64,000 nt of DNA from Actinoplanes sandaracinus (GCF_030009775.1 NZ_JASCTH010000013.1:120110-184109), one strand, 5' to 3'; counted from the first letter of the stretch, positions 1 to 8,652 are shown. Program-made: numbers and translations. Notes: generated from the letters alone by a model not told the origin.

Positions 1-1926
1 TCGATCGCCGCCTTCGCCGTCGCGCTGCTGGTGCTCTGGCAGGTGTTCCGGCCGCTGTCCGAGGGCAGTCAGTACTACCTGATCATCTTTCTGGCCGGCA
101 CGCTGCCGCTCGTCTTCCTCGCGTACCGATCAGGCTGGGGTGAGGGGCGCCAGGCGCCCACCGTGGCCGACTGGGTCCTGGCCGCCGCCGCCCTCGTGGT
201 CTGCCTCTATCCGGTCGCTGGCGGTTACAACGCCTTCCTGAACCGTCAGGGCCTGCTCGAACCGGCCGACATCGCCTTCGGCGCGGTGCTGCTGATCCTG
301 GTGGTCGAGGCGTGCCGGCGTACGACCGGGTGGGCGCTGCCGGTGGTCTGCCTGCTCTTCCTCGCCTACGGCTACTACGGCGGCCTGCTGCCGCAGAGCT
401 GGCCGATCGCCCACTCCGGACTCGACTTCGCGCAGATCGTCGACGCCCTCTACAACTCGGGCAGCGGCTTCTACGGCACACCGCTGGACGTCGCGGCCAC
501 CTACATCGTGCTGTTCACCATCTACGGCGCGGTGCTCGACCTGTCCGGCGCGAGCCGGTTCTTCGTCGACCTCTCGGTCGCCGCCTTCCGGCGATCACGC
601 AGCGCGGCGGGACGCACGGCGGTCGCCGCCGGGTTCCTTCTGGGCACGGTCTCCGGCTCCGGTACGGCGACCGCCGTCAGTGTCGGCGCGGTGACCTGGC
701 CGATGCTGCGCCGCGCCGGATATCCCGCCGAACAGGCCGGTGGCATGCTGGCCGCGGCCGGGGTCGGCGCGATCCTCTCCCCGCCCACCCTGGGCGCGGC
801 CGCGTTCATCGTGGCCGAATACCTGAACGTCTCCTACCTGACCGTCCTCGGCTGGGCGATGATCCCGACCGCCCTCTACTACCTCGGCATCCTGCTGGCC
901 GTGGAGATCGACGTGCGGCGGTTCGGGGTCCGCGCGATCGACACCCCCGACACGAGCGCGTGGCGTCTGCTCGGGCGCTTCGGCTACCACTTCTCGTCGC
1001 TGATCGTCATCGTCGTGCTCCTCGCCCTGGGCGAGAGTGCCACCCGCTCGGTCGTCTACGCGACGATCCTGGCCGCCGCGCTGTCCTTCCTGGACTCCTC
1101 GGCCCGCCTGACCCCGCCGCGGATCTTCGCGGCGCTGGCCGCCGGGGTCCGTGGCGTCCTGCCGGTGGTCGCCGTCTGCGCCGCCGCCGGCGTCATCACC
1201 GCGACCACCACCAAGACCGGCCTCGGCGCGCAACTGGCGTCCCTGCTGGTGAACGGCGCGAAGGCGATCACCGACGAACCGGTCGCGGTGCTCGCGCTGA
1301 CCGTGGTGCTGGCCGCGTTCGCGCTCGCCCTGCTCGGCCTGGCGGTCCCGGTCACGGCCAGCTTCATCATCGGCTGGGTGATCATCGGCCCGGCGTTGCT
1401 GACGCTCGGCGTCCCGGCGCCGGCGGCCGCCATGTTCGTCTTCTACTACTCGGTGCTGTCCGAGGTCACGCCACCGACCGCCCTGGCCGCGGTGGGCGCG
1501 AGCGCGATCACCGGCGGCCGCACCATCCCCACCATGTGGCAGGCGCTCAAGTACGCGCTGCCGGCCTTCCTCGCCCCGATCGCCTTCGTCCTCACCGACA
1601 ACGGGGAATACCTGCTGGCCCGCGGGCCGGTGCTCGGCGTCCTCTGGACCACGGTCGTGGCCGCGCTCGCGGTGCTCGGCCTGGCGATCGCGACCGGTGG
1701 CTGGGTGCTCGGCGTCGGTCCGGCCGGGCCGGTGAGCCGGGTGCTCGCCGGGGCGGCCGGGCTGCTGCTGCTCTACCTGCAGCCGGTCGCCGTCGCCGCG
1801 GGCATCGCCACGCTGCTGGTGGCCGTACTCCTCGCGGCTGTGGGAAAGCGGCGATCGCCGGGGCCGGGCGCAGTGCCGAAGGCCGAAGCCCTGCCTCTCC
1901 CGGAAGGGACACCGACCCCCCAGTAA
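1..1926 (+). CDS. TRAP transporter fused permease, TAXI type (5'-partial)
   Basis: Integral-membrane permease of a TRAP (tripartite ATP-independent periplasmic) transporter in which the small and large membrane subunits are fused; it would use an ion gradient to import an organic acid or similar solute delivered by the binding protein encoded next. The frame is open to base 1, so the true start lies upstream of the window; a GTG at 31 is only the first in-window candidate. The protein is almost entirely hydrophobic helices. The segment around window residues 215-265 (GTVSGSGTATAVSVG, then ILSPPTLGAAAFIVAEY) is the DctM-type core signature of fused TAXI permeases. Ends in a short polar tail. 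The binding-protein gene follows after 37 bp, so one operon. Substrate cannot be read from sequence. Confidence 0.9.
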   Translation, partial: SIAAFAVALLVLWQVFRPLSEGSQYYLIIFLAGTLPLVFLAYRSGWGEGRQAPTVADWVLAAAALVVCLYPVAGGYNAFLNRQGLLEPADIAFGAVLLILVVEACRRTTGWALPVVCLLFLAYGYYGGLLPQSWPIAHSGLDFAQIVDALYNSGSGFYGTPLDVAATYIVLFTIYGAVLDLSGASRFFVDLSVAAFRRSRSAAGRTAVAAGFLLGTVSGSGTATAVSVGAVTWPMLRRAGYPAEQAGGMLAAAGVGAILSPPTLGAAAFIVAEYLNVSYLTVLGWAMIPTALYYLGILLAVEIDVRRFGVRAIDTPDTSAWRLLGRFGYHFSSLIVIVVLLALGESATRSVVYATILAAALSFLDSSARLTPPRIFAALAAGVRGVLPVVAVCAAAGVITATTTKTGLGAQLASLLVNGAKAITDEPVAVLALTVVLAAFALALLGLAVPVTASFIIGWVIIGPALLTLGVPAPAAAMFVFYYSVLSEVTPPTALAAVGASAITGGRTIPTMWQALKYALPAFLAPIAFVLTDNGEYLLARGPVLGVLWTTVVAALAVLGLAIATGGWVLGVGPAGPVSRVLAGAAGLLLLYLQPVAVAAGIATLLVAVLLAAVGKRRSPGPGAVPKAEALPLPEGTPTPQ

Positions 1927-1963
1927 GTCGCCCTTGCACCATCACCTTCCGCGGAGGATAGGC

Positions 1964-2965
1964 ATGAGACGAATACTGAGTTTGGCGCTGGTCAGCGCGC
2001 TCGCGGCAGCCACCGCGGCGTGCGGCGGCCGGCAGAACACCGCCAGCACCGACGCCGGCGGTTCGGTCACCTGCGAGGTCGCCCAGGCGGCCCGTGTCGG
2101 CATCGCGACGGGCAACGCCACGGGCGTGTACTTCGCCCTCGGCAACGCCTTCGCCGAGCAGGTCAACTCCACCGGCAAGAACGTCCAGGCCACCGCGTCG
2201 GAGACCGGCGCCTCGGTGCAGAACATCCAGCAACTGGTGGCCGGCACCTACGACGTGGCGTTCTCGCTGGCCGACACCGCCGCCGACGCGGTGAACGGCA
2301 CCGGCAGCTTCACCGCGAAGCAGCCGGTGGCGGCCCTCACCCGGATCCACACCAACTACACGCAGGTGATCGTCCGCAAGGCGGCCGGCATCAAGGACGT
2401 CGCCGGGATGAAGGGCAAACGGGTCTCCACCGGTTCCCCGAAGTCCGGCACCGAGGTCATCGCCACCCGTGTCCTGGCGGCCGCCGGCCTCAAACCGGAC
2501 ACCGACGTCCAGGCGCAGAAACTCGACCTCACCAAGACCGTCGACGGGATCAAGGACGGCACCGTCGACGCCCTGTTCTGGTCCGGCGGCCTGCCCACGC
2601 CCGGCATCACCGACCTGCTCACCACCAGCGCGGACCAGGTCGAGTTCCTGGACATCACACCGCTGCTGCCGGAGATGCAGAAGATCAACGAGGTCTACCA
2701 GGAGGGCGTCATCCCGGCCGCCACCTACAAGACCCCGGCCGACGTGAAGACCATCGTGGTCCCGAACTTCCTGCTGGTTCGCGACAACCTGGACCCGAAC
2801 GTCGCCTGCGTGCTGACCAAGGCCCTCTTCGACCGCAAGCCGCAACTGGAACAGGCCAACGCGGCGGCCAAGGAGATCAACCTGCAGACGGCGCGTAAGA
2901 CCGGTCCGGTCGCCGTCCACCGGGGCGCCGCCAAGGCCCTGGACGACCTGGGCGCCCCGAAGTAA
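1964..2965 (+). CDS. TAXI family TRAP transporter solute-binding lipoprotein
   Basis: Extracytoplasmic receptor of the TRAP system encoded upstream. The start is the ATG at 1964, with a GGAGG at 1953-1957; an in-frame start 30 bp earlier lacks one. The N-terminus is a lipoprotein signal: basic MRR, hydrophobic stretch, lipobox ending in Cys20 (ATAAC). The mature part begins with the TAXI-family pattern VGIATGNATGVYFALGNAFAE and continues as a periplasmic-binding fold (TASETGASVQNIQQL, then a KRVSTGSPKSGTEV segment around residue 150). Length 333 aa is normal for the family. In a Gram-positive envelope it would be lipid-anchored on the outer face of the membrane. Ligand unknown; many TAXI receptors bind glutamate-like or other dicarboxylates. 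Confidence 0.9.
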   Translation: MRRILSLALVSALAAATAACGGRQNTASTDAGGSVTCEVAQAARVGIATGNATGVYFALGNAFAEQVNSTGKNVQATASETGASVQNIQQLVAGTYDVAFSLADTAADAVNGTGSFTAKQPVAALTRIHTNYTQVIVRKAAGIKDVAGMKGKRVSTGSPKSGTEVIATRVLAAAGLKPDTDVQAQKLDLTKTVDGIKDGTVDALFWSGGLPTPGITDLLTTSADQVEFLDITPLLPEMQKINEVYQEGVIPAATYKTPADVKTIVVPNFLLVRDNLDPNVACVLTKALFDRKPQLEQANAAAKEINLQTARKTGPVAVHRGAAKALDDLGAPK

Positions 2966-2972
2966 CCGATGC

Positions 2973-3000
2973 CGGGGAGGCCGATCCGGCGGCCTCCCCG
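2973..3000 (+). terminator. Rho-independent-type hairpin after the TRAP operon
   Basis: A ten-base-pair inverted repeat (CGGGGAGGCC pairing with GGCCTCCCCG) closes over a short GC loop 7 bp after the stop codon of the TAXI receptor gene. It is followed by a pyrimidine-rich stretch but no long T-run, as is common in high-GC actinomycetes. Confidence 0.7.
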
Positions 3001-3156
3001 CCATCTTCTTGCGGCCTTCGTGCAACCTGTCAGGGTGTTCGGCTCGTGTTTAGCGGGACCGACAGGATGGGGGGCCGGCGTGAGCGAGCTTGCGAGTGAA
3101 TCATTCGGCACAGTTTCGAACTCATGGCGACGCCGGAGCGCGGCGGAGGCGGCGCC

Positions 3157-3651
3157 ATGAGCGATCGCGACATCGCGTTCGCCGAGTACTTCGCGGCACG
3201 GTCGTCCGCCATGCGGGCGACGGCGTTCCTGCTGTGCGGCGACTGGCATCGAGCCGAGGACCTGGTGCAGACCACGTTCACCAAGCTCTATCTGCGGTGG
3301 AACCGGGTGCAGCGGCACGAGGCGCTCGACCCGTACGTCCGCAAGGCTCTGGTCTCGTCCTTCATCGATGAGGGTCGGTGGGGCTGGTGGCGGCGCGAAC
3401 AACCGCACGAGGGCCGGATCGAGCGAGCGGCGGAACCGGAGCTCTCCGACGACCGGGTGACGTTGATGCGCGCGCTGGCACAGGTGCCGCCGCGGCAGCG
3501 GGCCGTGCTGGTGCTGCGTTACTGGCAGGACCTCTCGGTGGAGGACACCGCGGCGGCGCTCGGCTGCTCGCCCGGGACCGTCAAGAGCCAGGCGGCGCGC
3601 GGCCTCGACACGTTGCGCACGCTGGTCGCTCATCCCGTCACGGCCGACTGA
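3157..3651 (+). CDS. SigE-family ECF RNA polymerase sigma factor
   Basis: Short extracytoplasmic-function sigma factor (164 aa) that would direct RNA polymerase to a stress or envelope regulon. Region 2 is recognisable near residues 20-55 (LLCGDWHRAEDLVQTTFTKLY) and region 4 near residues 110-150 (PPRQRAVLVLRYWQDLSVED, then the helix-turn-helix CSPGTVKSQAARGL). The start is placed at ATG 3157 because GGCGGAGG (3142-3149) sits at good spacing; an in-frame ATG at 3124 would add 11 Gly/Pro-rich residues and has no such site. The next gene begins 15 bp downstream and looks like its membrane partner. Confidence 0.88.
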   Translation: MSDRDIAFAEYFAARSSAMRATAFLLCGDWHRAEDLVQTTFTKLYLRWNRVQRHEALDPYVRKALVSSFIDEGRWGWWRREQPHEGRIERAAEPELSDDRVTLMRALAQVPPRQRAVLVLRYWQDLSVEDTAAALGCSPGTVKSQAARGLDTLRTLVAHPVTAD

Positions 3652-3666
3652 GGGGATCCGGAGACC

Positions 3667-4530
3667 ATGGACGAGAACGAACTTCGCGCCGCACTGCGTA
3701 CCACCATCATGCTGAACCCGGAGCCGCCGCCGATGGAGTCGCGGACGGCGATCGCCGCCGGCCGCCGCGCGGCGCGACGGCGCAATCTGCTGGCCTGCGG
3801 CGGGGCCGCGACCGCGATCCTCGCCATCACGGTCGCCGCGATCCCCGGACAGGGCTACTTCAACGACGGGGGTACGGGCATCGCACCGGCTGCCGGGCCG
3901 TCGGGCGCCGTCGAGCCGTTCCCGACCCGCACTCCGGCCCCGCTCGGGAGCGTCGAGGTGCCGCCGGTGACGCCGTCGGGCGAGAAGACCGAGCCGTCGT
4001 GGCCGGCCGAGGCCAGCGGGGACGCGACCGCCGACAGCGGCGACCACTTCGACAAGGGCAAGGCGCTGCTGGCCGAGTTGGTGAAGCTGGCGCCGGACGG
4101 CTACACCCTGCCGGAGGGTTCCGTGGCGGACGGGATCGAGCTCCGTTCGCACCAGGCGACCATCGAGGGCGACCACTGGGCGTACATGACGGCGATCGCG
4201 CTCCGCAAAGGTGAGCGCACCGGGCAACTCCTGGTCGAGACGCGCGAGCCGGGCAACGGGCTGCCGTCCGACGTGTGCGAGGTCGCGCGGGCGTTCTGGG
4301 GACGAGGCGGTGCGTGCGCGAAGCGGACCGTGGGCGGCGCCGAGGTCGGTGTCGTCAGCGGCCCGGACGAGGCGTGGTCGGCGTACCGGCACTCCGACGG
4401 CACCGTGGTCTACGTGATGCAGTCGAAGGCCACCAGCTATGGCGACGTCACCGGTTTCACACCGCTGGAGAAGCTGCCGCTGAGCACCGCCGAGCTGGCC
4501 GAACTGGCGACCTCCGAAGCCTTCCGTTAA
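3667..4530 (+). CDS. single-pass membrane protein, probable anti-sigma partner
   Basis: A 287-aa protein with a cytoplasmic N-terminus of about 38 residues (MDENELRAALRTT...), one transmembrane helix at about 40-60 preceded by an arginine cluster (RRAARRR), a Pro/Thr-rich linker and an external domain of roughly 170 residues containing two cysteines. This layout and the position 15 bp after an ECF sigma gene are typical of actinomycete genes annotated as anti-sigma or sigma-associated membrane proteins. No zinc-binding ZAS motif (HxxxCxxC) is present, so the sigma-binding role is inferred from context only. The outer domain is not one I recognise. Confidence 0.8.
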   Translation: MDENELRAALRTTIMLNPEPPPMESRTAIAAGRRAARRRNLLACGGAATAILAITVAAIPGQGYFNDGGTGIAPAAGPSGAVEPFPTRTPAPLGSVEVPPVTPSGEKTEPSWPAEASGDATADSGDHFDKGKALLAELVKLAPDGYTLPEGSVADGIELRSHQATIEGDHWAYMTAIALRKGERTGQLLVETREPGNGLPSDVCEVARAFWGRGGACAKRTVGGAEVGVVSGPDEAWSAYRHSDGTVVYVMQSKATSYGDVTGFTPLEKLPLSTAELAELATSEAFR

Positions 4531-4534
4531 TCGA

Positions 4535-4564
4535 TTGCCGGGTGGTGAAGCCCCGGCCTAGCCT
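4535..4564 (+). promoter_or_regulatory. candidate promoter of the leader ORF / tRNA unit
   Basis: TTGCCG (4535-4540) and TAGCCT (4559-4564) are separated by 18 bp, a reasonable housekeeping-type promoter. It starts immediately after the stop of the anti-sigma-like gene and lies about 37 bp upstream of a short ORF with an excellent ribosome-binding site. Confidence 0.45.
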
Positions 4565-4600
4565 CGACCTCAGTTGATCGGCCGCTGAAGGAGAACAGCC

Positions 4601-4633
4601 GTGTTCTGTCGTTATCGCATCCCGGACCGGTAG
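4601..4633 (+). CDS. candidate 10-codon leader peptide (MFCRYRIPDR)
   Basis: A GTG at 4601 is preceded by GAAGGAG (4587-4593) with 7-nt spacing, one of the best ribosome-binding sites in the window, and opens a 10-codon frame ending in TAG at 4631-4633. It is followed 33 bp later by a very strong hairpin and then tRNA-Tyr. The arrangement promoter / RBS / tiny ORF / hairpin is that of a transcription-attenuation leader, with Phe, Cys, Arg and Tyr codons clustered at the start. The peptide is too short for homology; the leader role is inference. Alternative: a chance ORF within the tRNA precursor. Confidence 0.4.
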   Translation: MFCRYRIPDR

Positions 4634-4665
4634 TGCGGCTGAGGCCGTCAGCGAGTTCTTCTCCG

Positions 4666-4700
4666 CGCCGCCCGTCCCTTCTCCGAAGGGGCGGGCGGCG
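4666..4700 (+). terminator. strong hairpin (terminator or attenuator) upstream of tRNA-Tyr
   Basis: A 16-bp stem, with one G-T wobble, closes on the loop TCC: the arm CGCCGCCCGTCCCTTC (4666-4681) pairs with GAAGGGGCGGGCGGCG (4685-4700). It lies between the 10-codon ORF and the tRNA, 18 bp before the mature tRNA 5' end. It could terminate the short upstream transcript or act as a conditional terminator ahead of the tRNA. Confidence 0.7.
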
Positions 4701-4718
4701 CTGTATGTCCATCACCTT

Positions 4719-4802
4719 GTGGGCGCGCCGACGTGGGAGAGTCGGGCCCGGCTGTAAACCGGGTGCCTCAGCGCTGAGCAGGTTCGAATCCTGTCGCCCG
4801 CA
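4719..4802 (+). tRNA. tRNA-Tyr (anticodon GTA)
   Basis: An 84-nt class II tRNA folds fully. Acceptor GTGGGCG (4719-4725) pairs with CGCCCGC (4795-4801) with one T-G wobble. D stem CCGAC/GTCGG, anticodon stem CCCGG/CCGGG around loop CTGTAAA with anticodon GTA at 4754-4756. A long variable arm (CTCAG-CG-CTGAG) is characteristic of bacterial tRNA-Tyr. T arm is CAGG-TTCGAAT-CCTG. Discriminator A4802; CCA is not encoded, as usual in actinomycetes. Confidence 0.95.
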
Positions 4803-4941
4803 CTGCCCGTTCGCCCGTCACCAACCCCGGCCGCATGCCCGAGTGGTGAGGGAACCGCCTGCAGAACCACCTCGCCGACCTGATCCGCAACCACCGCCAC
4901 GCGGCCCGTGAGGACCTGGGCCAGCCGGCCGGGCAAAATGC

Positions 4942-4965
4942 GGGCGTACGGGCGTACGGGCGTAC
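4942..4965. repeat. three tandem copies of an 8-bp unit (GGGCGTAC)
   Basis: Three exact head-to-tail copies of GGGCGTAC, just beyond the 3' end of the leftward response-regulator gene. The rest of 4803-4997 holds no gene I can support; it contains a tRNA-like half at about 4833-4870 described under findings. Confidence 0.8.
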
Positions 4966-4997
4966 GGGAGGATCCGCGTCCGCGGCGGAGTCGTGGG

Positions 4998-5672
4998 TTA
5001 TTCCTGCTGGGATGCTGGTTCCCGCAGGAATGCGAGGACCGCCAGCACCCGCCGGTGACCTTCCTCAGCTGGGGAGAGCGCTAGCTTCGAGAAGACGTTG
5101 CCGATGTGCTTGGCGACGGAGGCGTCGGTGATGACGAGGGCGCGGGCTATCTCGGTGTTCGACCGGCCCTCCGCCATGAGGGCCAGGACCTCGTGCTCCC
5201 GTGCGGTCAGGCGTTGCAGAGGGTTGCGGCGGCGGTTGAGCATTTGCCGTACGACCTCGGGATCCATCACGGTACCGCCGGCGGCTACCCGCGCCACGGC
5301 GTCGGCGAACTCCGATACCTTGCCGATGCGGTCCTTCAACAGGTACCCCAAGCTCGCCGCGCCGGCTTCGAAGATCTCGGCGGCGTACGTCTGTTGTACG
5401 TATTGGCTCAGAACCAGCACGGGCAGCCCGGGATGGCGCTCGCGCAACCTGATCACCGCGCGGAGGCCCTCGTCGGTGAAGGTGGGCGGCATCCGAACAT
5501 CGCTGATGACCAGGTCGGGGACGCTCTGCTCAACGCTGGTCACGAGGTGTTCGGCGTCACCGGCGGTCACGACCACGGTGTGACCGAACCGTTGCAGCAG
5601 GGCGACCAGTCCTTCGCGCAGCAGCACGGAATCCTCGGCGAGCGCTATCCGGAGGGAACGGTCGGCGGGCAT
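4998..5672 (-). CDS. LuxR/NarL-family response regulator
   Basis: Cytoplasmic DNA-binding response regulator of 224 aa. The receiver domain spans about residues 6-125, with acidic pocket E13/D14 and phosphoacceptor D58 in VISDVRMP. The LuxR-type helix-turn-helix lies near residues 150-212 (LTAREHEVLALMAEGRSNTEIA, then TDASVAKHIGNVFSKL). It is encoded downstream of, and overlaps by 28 bp, the sensor kinase gene, so the pair is translationally coupled and forms a NarL-type two-component system. Signal and regulon are unknown; the divergent glycosyltransferase gene is a possible target. Confidence 0.92.
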   Translation of the reverse strand: MPADRSLRIALAEDSVLLREGLVALLQRFGHTVVVTAGDAEHLVTSVEQSVPDLVISDVRMPPTFTDEGLRAVIRLRERHPGLPVLVLSQYVQQTYAAEIFEAGAASLGYLLKDRIGKVSEFADAVARVAAGGTVMDPEVVRQMLNRRRNPLQRLTAREHEVLALMAEGRSNTEIARALVITDASVAKHIGNVFSKLALSPAEEGHRRVLAVLAFLREPASQQE

Positions 5673-6946
5673 GGTATCTCCATTCGAACAACGGTGGGAC
5701 CACCGGGCGGACTCGACAACAGCAACCGGCCGTCGAACACCGCGATGCGATCAACGAGGCCGGACAGGCCCGATCCGCGGCTCGGATCCGCGCCGCCGAC
5801 ACCGTCATCGGACACCTCGATGACCAGGAGGCCGTCGACGAGAGACCCCCGGACGGTCGCCGAGCCGGCGCCCGCGTGCCGGGCCGCGTTCGCCAGCGCC
5901 TCGCACACCACGAAGTACGCGGTGGCCTCGATCGACGTGGTCAGCCGTCCGGGTAGTCGGATGTCGGCCTCGACCGGCAGCACCGACCGTCCGGCGAGAT
6001 CCTCGATCGCGGCCGGCAAGCCGCGGCCGGTGAGGACTTCGGGGTGTACTCCACGGATGAGTTCCTGTAGCTCGGTGAGGGCGTCCGTGGCTTGTTGGTG
6101 CGCTGCGTCGAGGTGCCCGGCCATGGGGGAGTCGTCGGTGACGTCGAGGCGCGCCAGCCCGAGCGTCATCGTCAGGGCGACGAGCCGCTGCTGAGCGCCG
6201 TCGTGCAGGTCGCGTTCGATGCGCCGCCGTTCCGACTCGAACGCGTCGACCAGCCGTACCCGTGATCGGGACAGTTCGACGAGACGTTCACCCAGCTCGG
6301 CGTCTCGCGGCGCGAGTACCGTTCGGGTGATGGCCGCGCGCGCGTTCGCCCAGCCGGTGATCAGGTAGGCGTAGACCGACAGCACCAGGACAAACACCAC
6401 CAGGCCGACCAGCACCGCCAGGACGGGAAAGACACGGGTGAAGTCGAGGGCGCCGTCGCTGATCGCGCTGGTCAGCCAGCGCGTCGGGAGAATGAGCAGC
6501 AGAGCTCCGAGCGCCGCGAGCGCGCCGTCCAGCCAGTACAGGCCGCACAGGCACACCACCGCGAAGCCGACCTCGCGCCAGGTGGCCTGTTTCCGGAGTC
6601 GGTCACGCAGTCGGCCGCTCCAGCTCACACCGGCAGGTTGCCGAGGAGGTTTCGGCAACGGGAGAGGGTCGATCAGACGGAGCCGCCACCGTTCGAACCT
6701 GCCCAGCAGCAGTCCGCTCGCCAGCAGCGAAACCGGCAAGATCACGACTAGGCCGGTCGCTTGGACCCACACCTGTTGCTTCCCGAGCAGGAAGGCGAAC
6801 AGGAGCGGCAGGTACAGGGAGACCAGAGCACCACTGCCGACGACGGCGCCTAATGCGAGGTACGCCCAGGACCGCCACGGCCACGACGATCGCAGGAACC
6901 ACGCGGGCCGCTGAGTCAGAGCCTGCTGGGCCGTACCGACGATCAT
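5645..6946 (-). CDS. sensor histidine kinase (NarL-type, HisKA_3)
   Basis: Membrane sensor kinase partner of the overlapping response regulator. The N-terminal half has several hydrophobic helices in two clusters with a polar segment between them. The HisKA_3 dimerisation/phosphotransfer box is ERRRIERDLHDGAQQRL, with the His in the DLHDG motif, and the HATPase domain shows CEALANAARHAG (N box) and a DDGVGGAD G1 box. I place the start at ATG 6946 (MIVGTAQQAL); a GTG at 7006 would add 20 residues but would overlap the divergent gene's promoter area. No clear ribosome-binding site supports either start. Confidence 0.88.
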   Translation of the reverse strand: MIVGTAQQALTQRPAWFLRSSWPWRSWAYLALGAVVGSGALVSLYLPLLFAFLLGKQQVWVQATGLVVILPVSLLASGLLLGRFERWRLRLIDPLPLPKPPRQPAGVSWSGRLRDRLRKQATWREVGFAVVCLCGLYWLDGALAALGALLLILPTRWLTSAISDGALDFTRVFPVLAVLVGLVVFVLVLSVYAYLITGWANARAAITRTVLAPRDAELGERLVELSRSRVRLVDAFESERRRIERDLHDGAQQRLVALTMTLGLARLDVTDDSPMAGHLDAAHQQATDALTELQELIRGVHPEVLTGRGLPAAIEDLAGRSVLPVEADIRLPGRLTTSIEATAYFVVCEALANAARHAGAGSATVRGSLVDGLLVIEVSDDGVGGADPSRGSGLSGLVDRIAVFDGRLLLSSPPGGPTVVRMEIPCPPTVPSG

Positions 6947-7055
6947 GGGCCCGACCGTACCGCCCGGATCGGCCTCTGGCAGTAGAGCGTGGTCTACCAA
7001 GATCACACGACCCTGCGTTACTGTGCCCGAGCCGGCTTACCGGTTGCCTGGTGGG

Positions 7056-8492
7056 ATGCCAGTCATCGACCCTCCAGCCCCGGCTCGCCGACTCGATCCA
7101 TCGGCGGACCCGGTCCCCCGACCACACCGGAACAACCGGCACCATGCTGTCGGAATCCGCCTGCGATTGCTCCGCAAGCTGACGCTGGCGGGTCTGGCTC
7201 TCTGCGCCGCCTACGCGTTCTCCTGGCACTACCACTTCTTCGACATGAAGATCTACCTCGGCGCGCTGAGCTGGTGGGCCGACGGGCGTGACCTGTACAC
7301 GTACGCGGCACCGGAGTCCGGGTTGGGCTTCACCTATCCCCCCATCGCCGCGATCATGCTGACGCCCCTCGCCGGATGGACGGCGGAGGCTGCCGGATGG
7401 TTCCTTCTTCTCGGCGGCGTCGCGGCGCTCGCGCTGGTCCTGCCCAGCCTGCTTCGCCCCCTCATGGTGCGGTACGGATGGCGACGCCGATACGTGGTCG
7501 CGGCGGCCCTGCCGTTGGCTCTGTGTACCGAGCCGGTTCGGCAAACGCTCGGCATGGGGCAGGTCAATCTCCTTCTGTTCGCTCTCGTTGTCGCCGACCT
7601 GATGGCATTGCGCCGGCAGACGACGGCGCCCCAGCGCGGCCGGATGACGCGCCGCGGCTTCTCGCTCCTTCGCCGGCCCACTCTCACCGGCTGGCACAGG
7701 TTCTGGCGCGGTGGGGAATGGGCGGGCATCGGCATCGGCATCGCTGCGGCAGTCAAACTGACTCCCGCCCTGTTCATCGTCTACCTGGTCCTGACCCGGC
7801 AGTGGCGGGCCGCTGGTACCGCTGTGGTCAGTGGAGGTGCCGCGACCGTGACCGGATTCGTCATCGCCCCGGACGAGTCGCTGCGGTACTTCGGCAGCGT
7901 GCTGTGGGACACCGGCCGCGTGGGCAATGCGGACACGACAGCGAACCAGTCACTCGGCGGCCTGCTCGCGCGTCTCCACGACACCGTTGACCCACCCCTG
8001 CTGCCCTGGCTTCTCTGCGCGCTGACGATCCTCGCCGTGGGGCTGACCAGAGCACACCGGGCACACACCGCGGGCGACGAACTCGTCGCATTCACGCTGG
8101 TCGGCCTGACCGCGAACTTGGTCAGCCCGATCTCCTGGACGCACCACCTTCTCTTCCTCCTGCCGGCCGTGGTGATTCTGGCCGAGGTAGCCGCGCGCCG
8201 GGCGACGACCACCGGACCGGACGGCGCACAGGCGTATCCTCCGCGCCGGGCCATTCAGGTCTTCGGGCCGGCCATCAGCGTATATCTGATAACGGTCATA
8301 ACTCCTATTTGGTTCTACGCGCACGAGCTTCCGCGGACGTCGCATTATGCCGACGGCCTGTGGGGCGTCCTTTTCGAAAACGCCTTGGCCCTGCTGCTTA
8401 TAGCGCTCGTCACCACGCTGCCCGGAAAGGGCGAACAGGCGGTTCGCTCACCGTCCGTCGGCGTCGGTGACGAGCGACCGTCCCGACTTTGA
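7056..8492 (+). CDS. GT87-type polytopic glycosyltransferase (mannosyltransferase-like)
   Basis: Integral-membrane protein of about 478 aa with roughly ten transmembrane helices, resembling the GT87/DUF2029 alpha-mannosyltransferases of actinobacteria that use polyprenyl-phosphate mannose on the outer face of the membrane. The short first loop after helix 1 carries FFDMKIYLGALSWW, whose Asp occupies the position of the catalytic Asp of GT-C enzymes, and the early TYPPIAA segment is typical of the family. ATG 7056 is chosen, with GGTGGG just upstream; an upstream in-frame start at 6945 would collide with the divergent kinase start. A role in lipoglycan or cell-wall glycan mannosylation is inferred from family. 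Confidence 0.82.
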   Translation: MPVIDPPAPARRLDPSADPVPRPHRNNRHHAVGIRLRLLRKLTLAGLALCAAYAFSWHYHFFDMKIYLGALSWWADGRDLYTYAAPESGLGFTYPPIAAIMLTPLAGWTAEAAGWFLLLGGVAALALVLPSLLRPLMVRYGWRRRYVVAAALPLALCTEPVRQTLGMGQVNLLLFALVVADLMALRRQTTAPQRGRMTRRGFSLLRRPTLTGWHRFWRGGEWAGIGIGIAAAVKLTPALFIVYLVLTRQWRAAGTAVVSGGAATVTGFVIAPDESLRYFGSVLWDTGRVGNADTTANQSLGGLLARLHDTVDPPLLPWLLCALTILAVGLTRAHRAHTAGDELVAFTLVGLTANLVSPISWTHHLLFLLPAVVILAEVAARRATTTGPDGAQAYPPRRAIQVFGPAISVYLITVITPIWFYAHELPRTSHYADGLWGVLFENALALLLIALVTTLPGKGEQAVRSPSVGVGDERPSRL

Positions 8493-8652
8493 CGTTCGCC
8501 TTCATCCCCCCGAAACGTCCTGCGAAGTGTCGACCGTGACATTCGGCAAGCGGAGCACGCCGGTTCGGATACGGCCGCGGTCTCTGTCGTGAACCGGATG
8601 GCGGCGCGGGCGGTACACCCTGCGATGATGTGAGTTCAGCAGGGGAGACCGG

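Noticed and set aside
4719..4802. tRNA-Tyr as an attachment site of an integrated element
   Set aside because: No integrase gene and no direct repeat of the tRNA 3' end were seen in the window.
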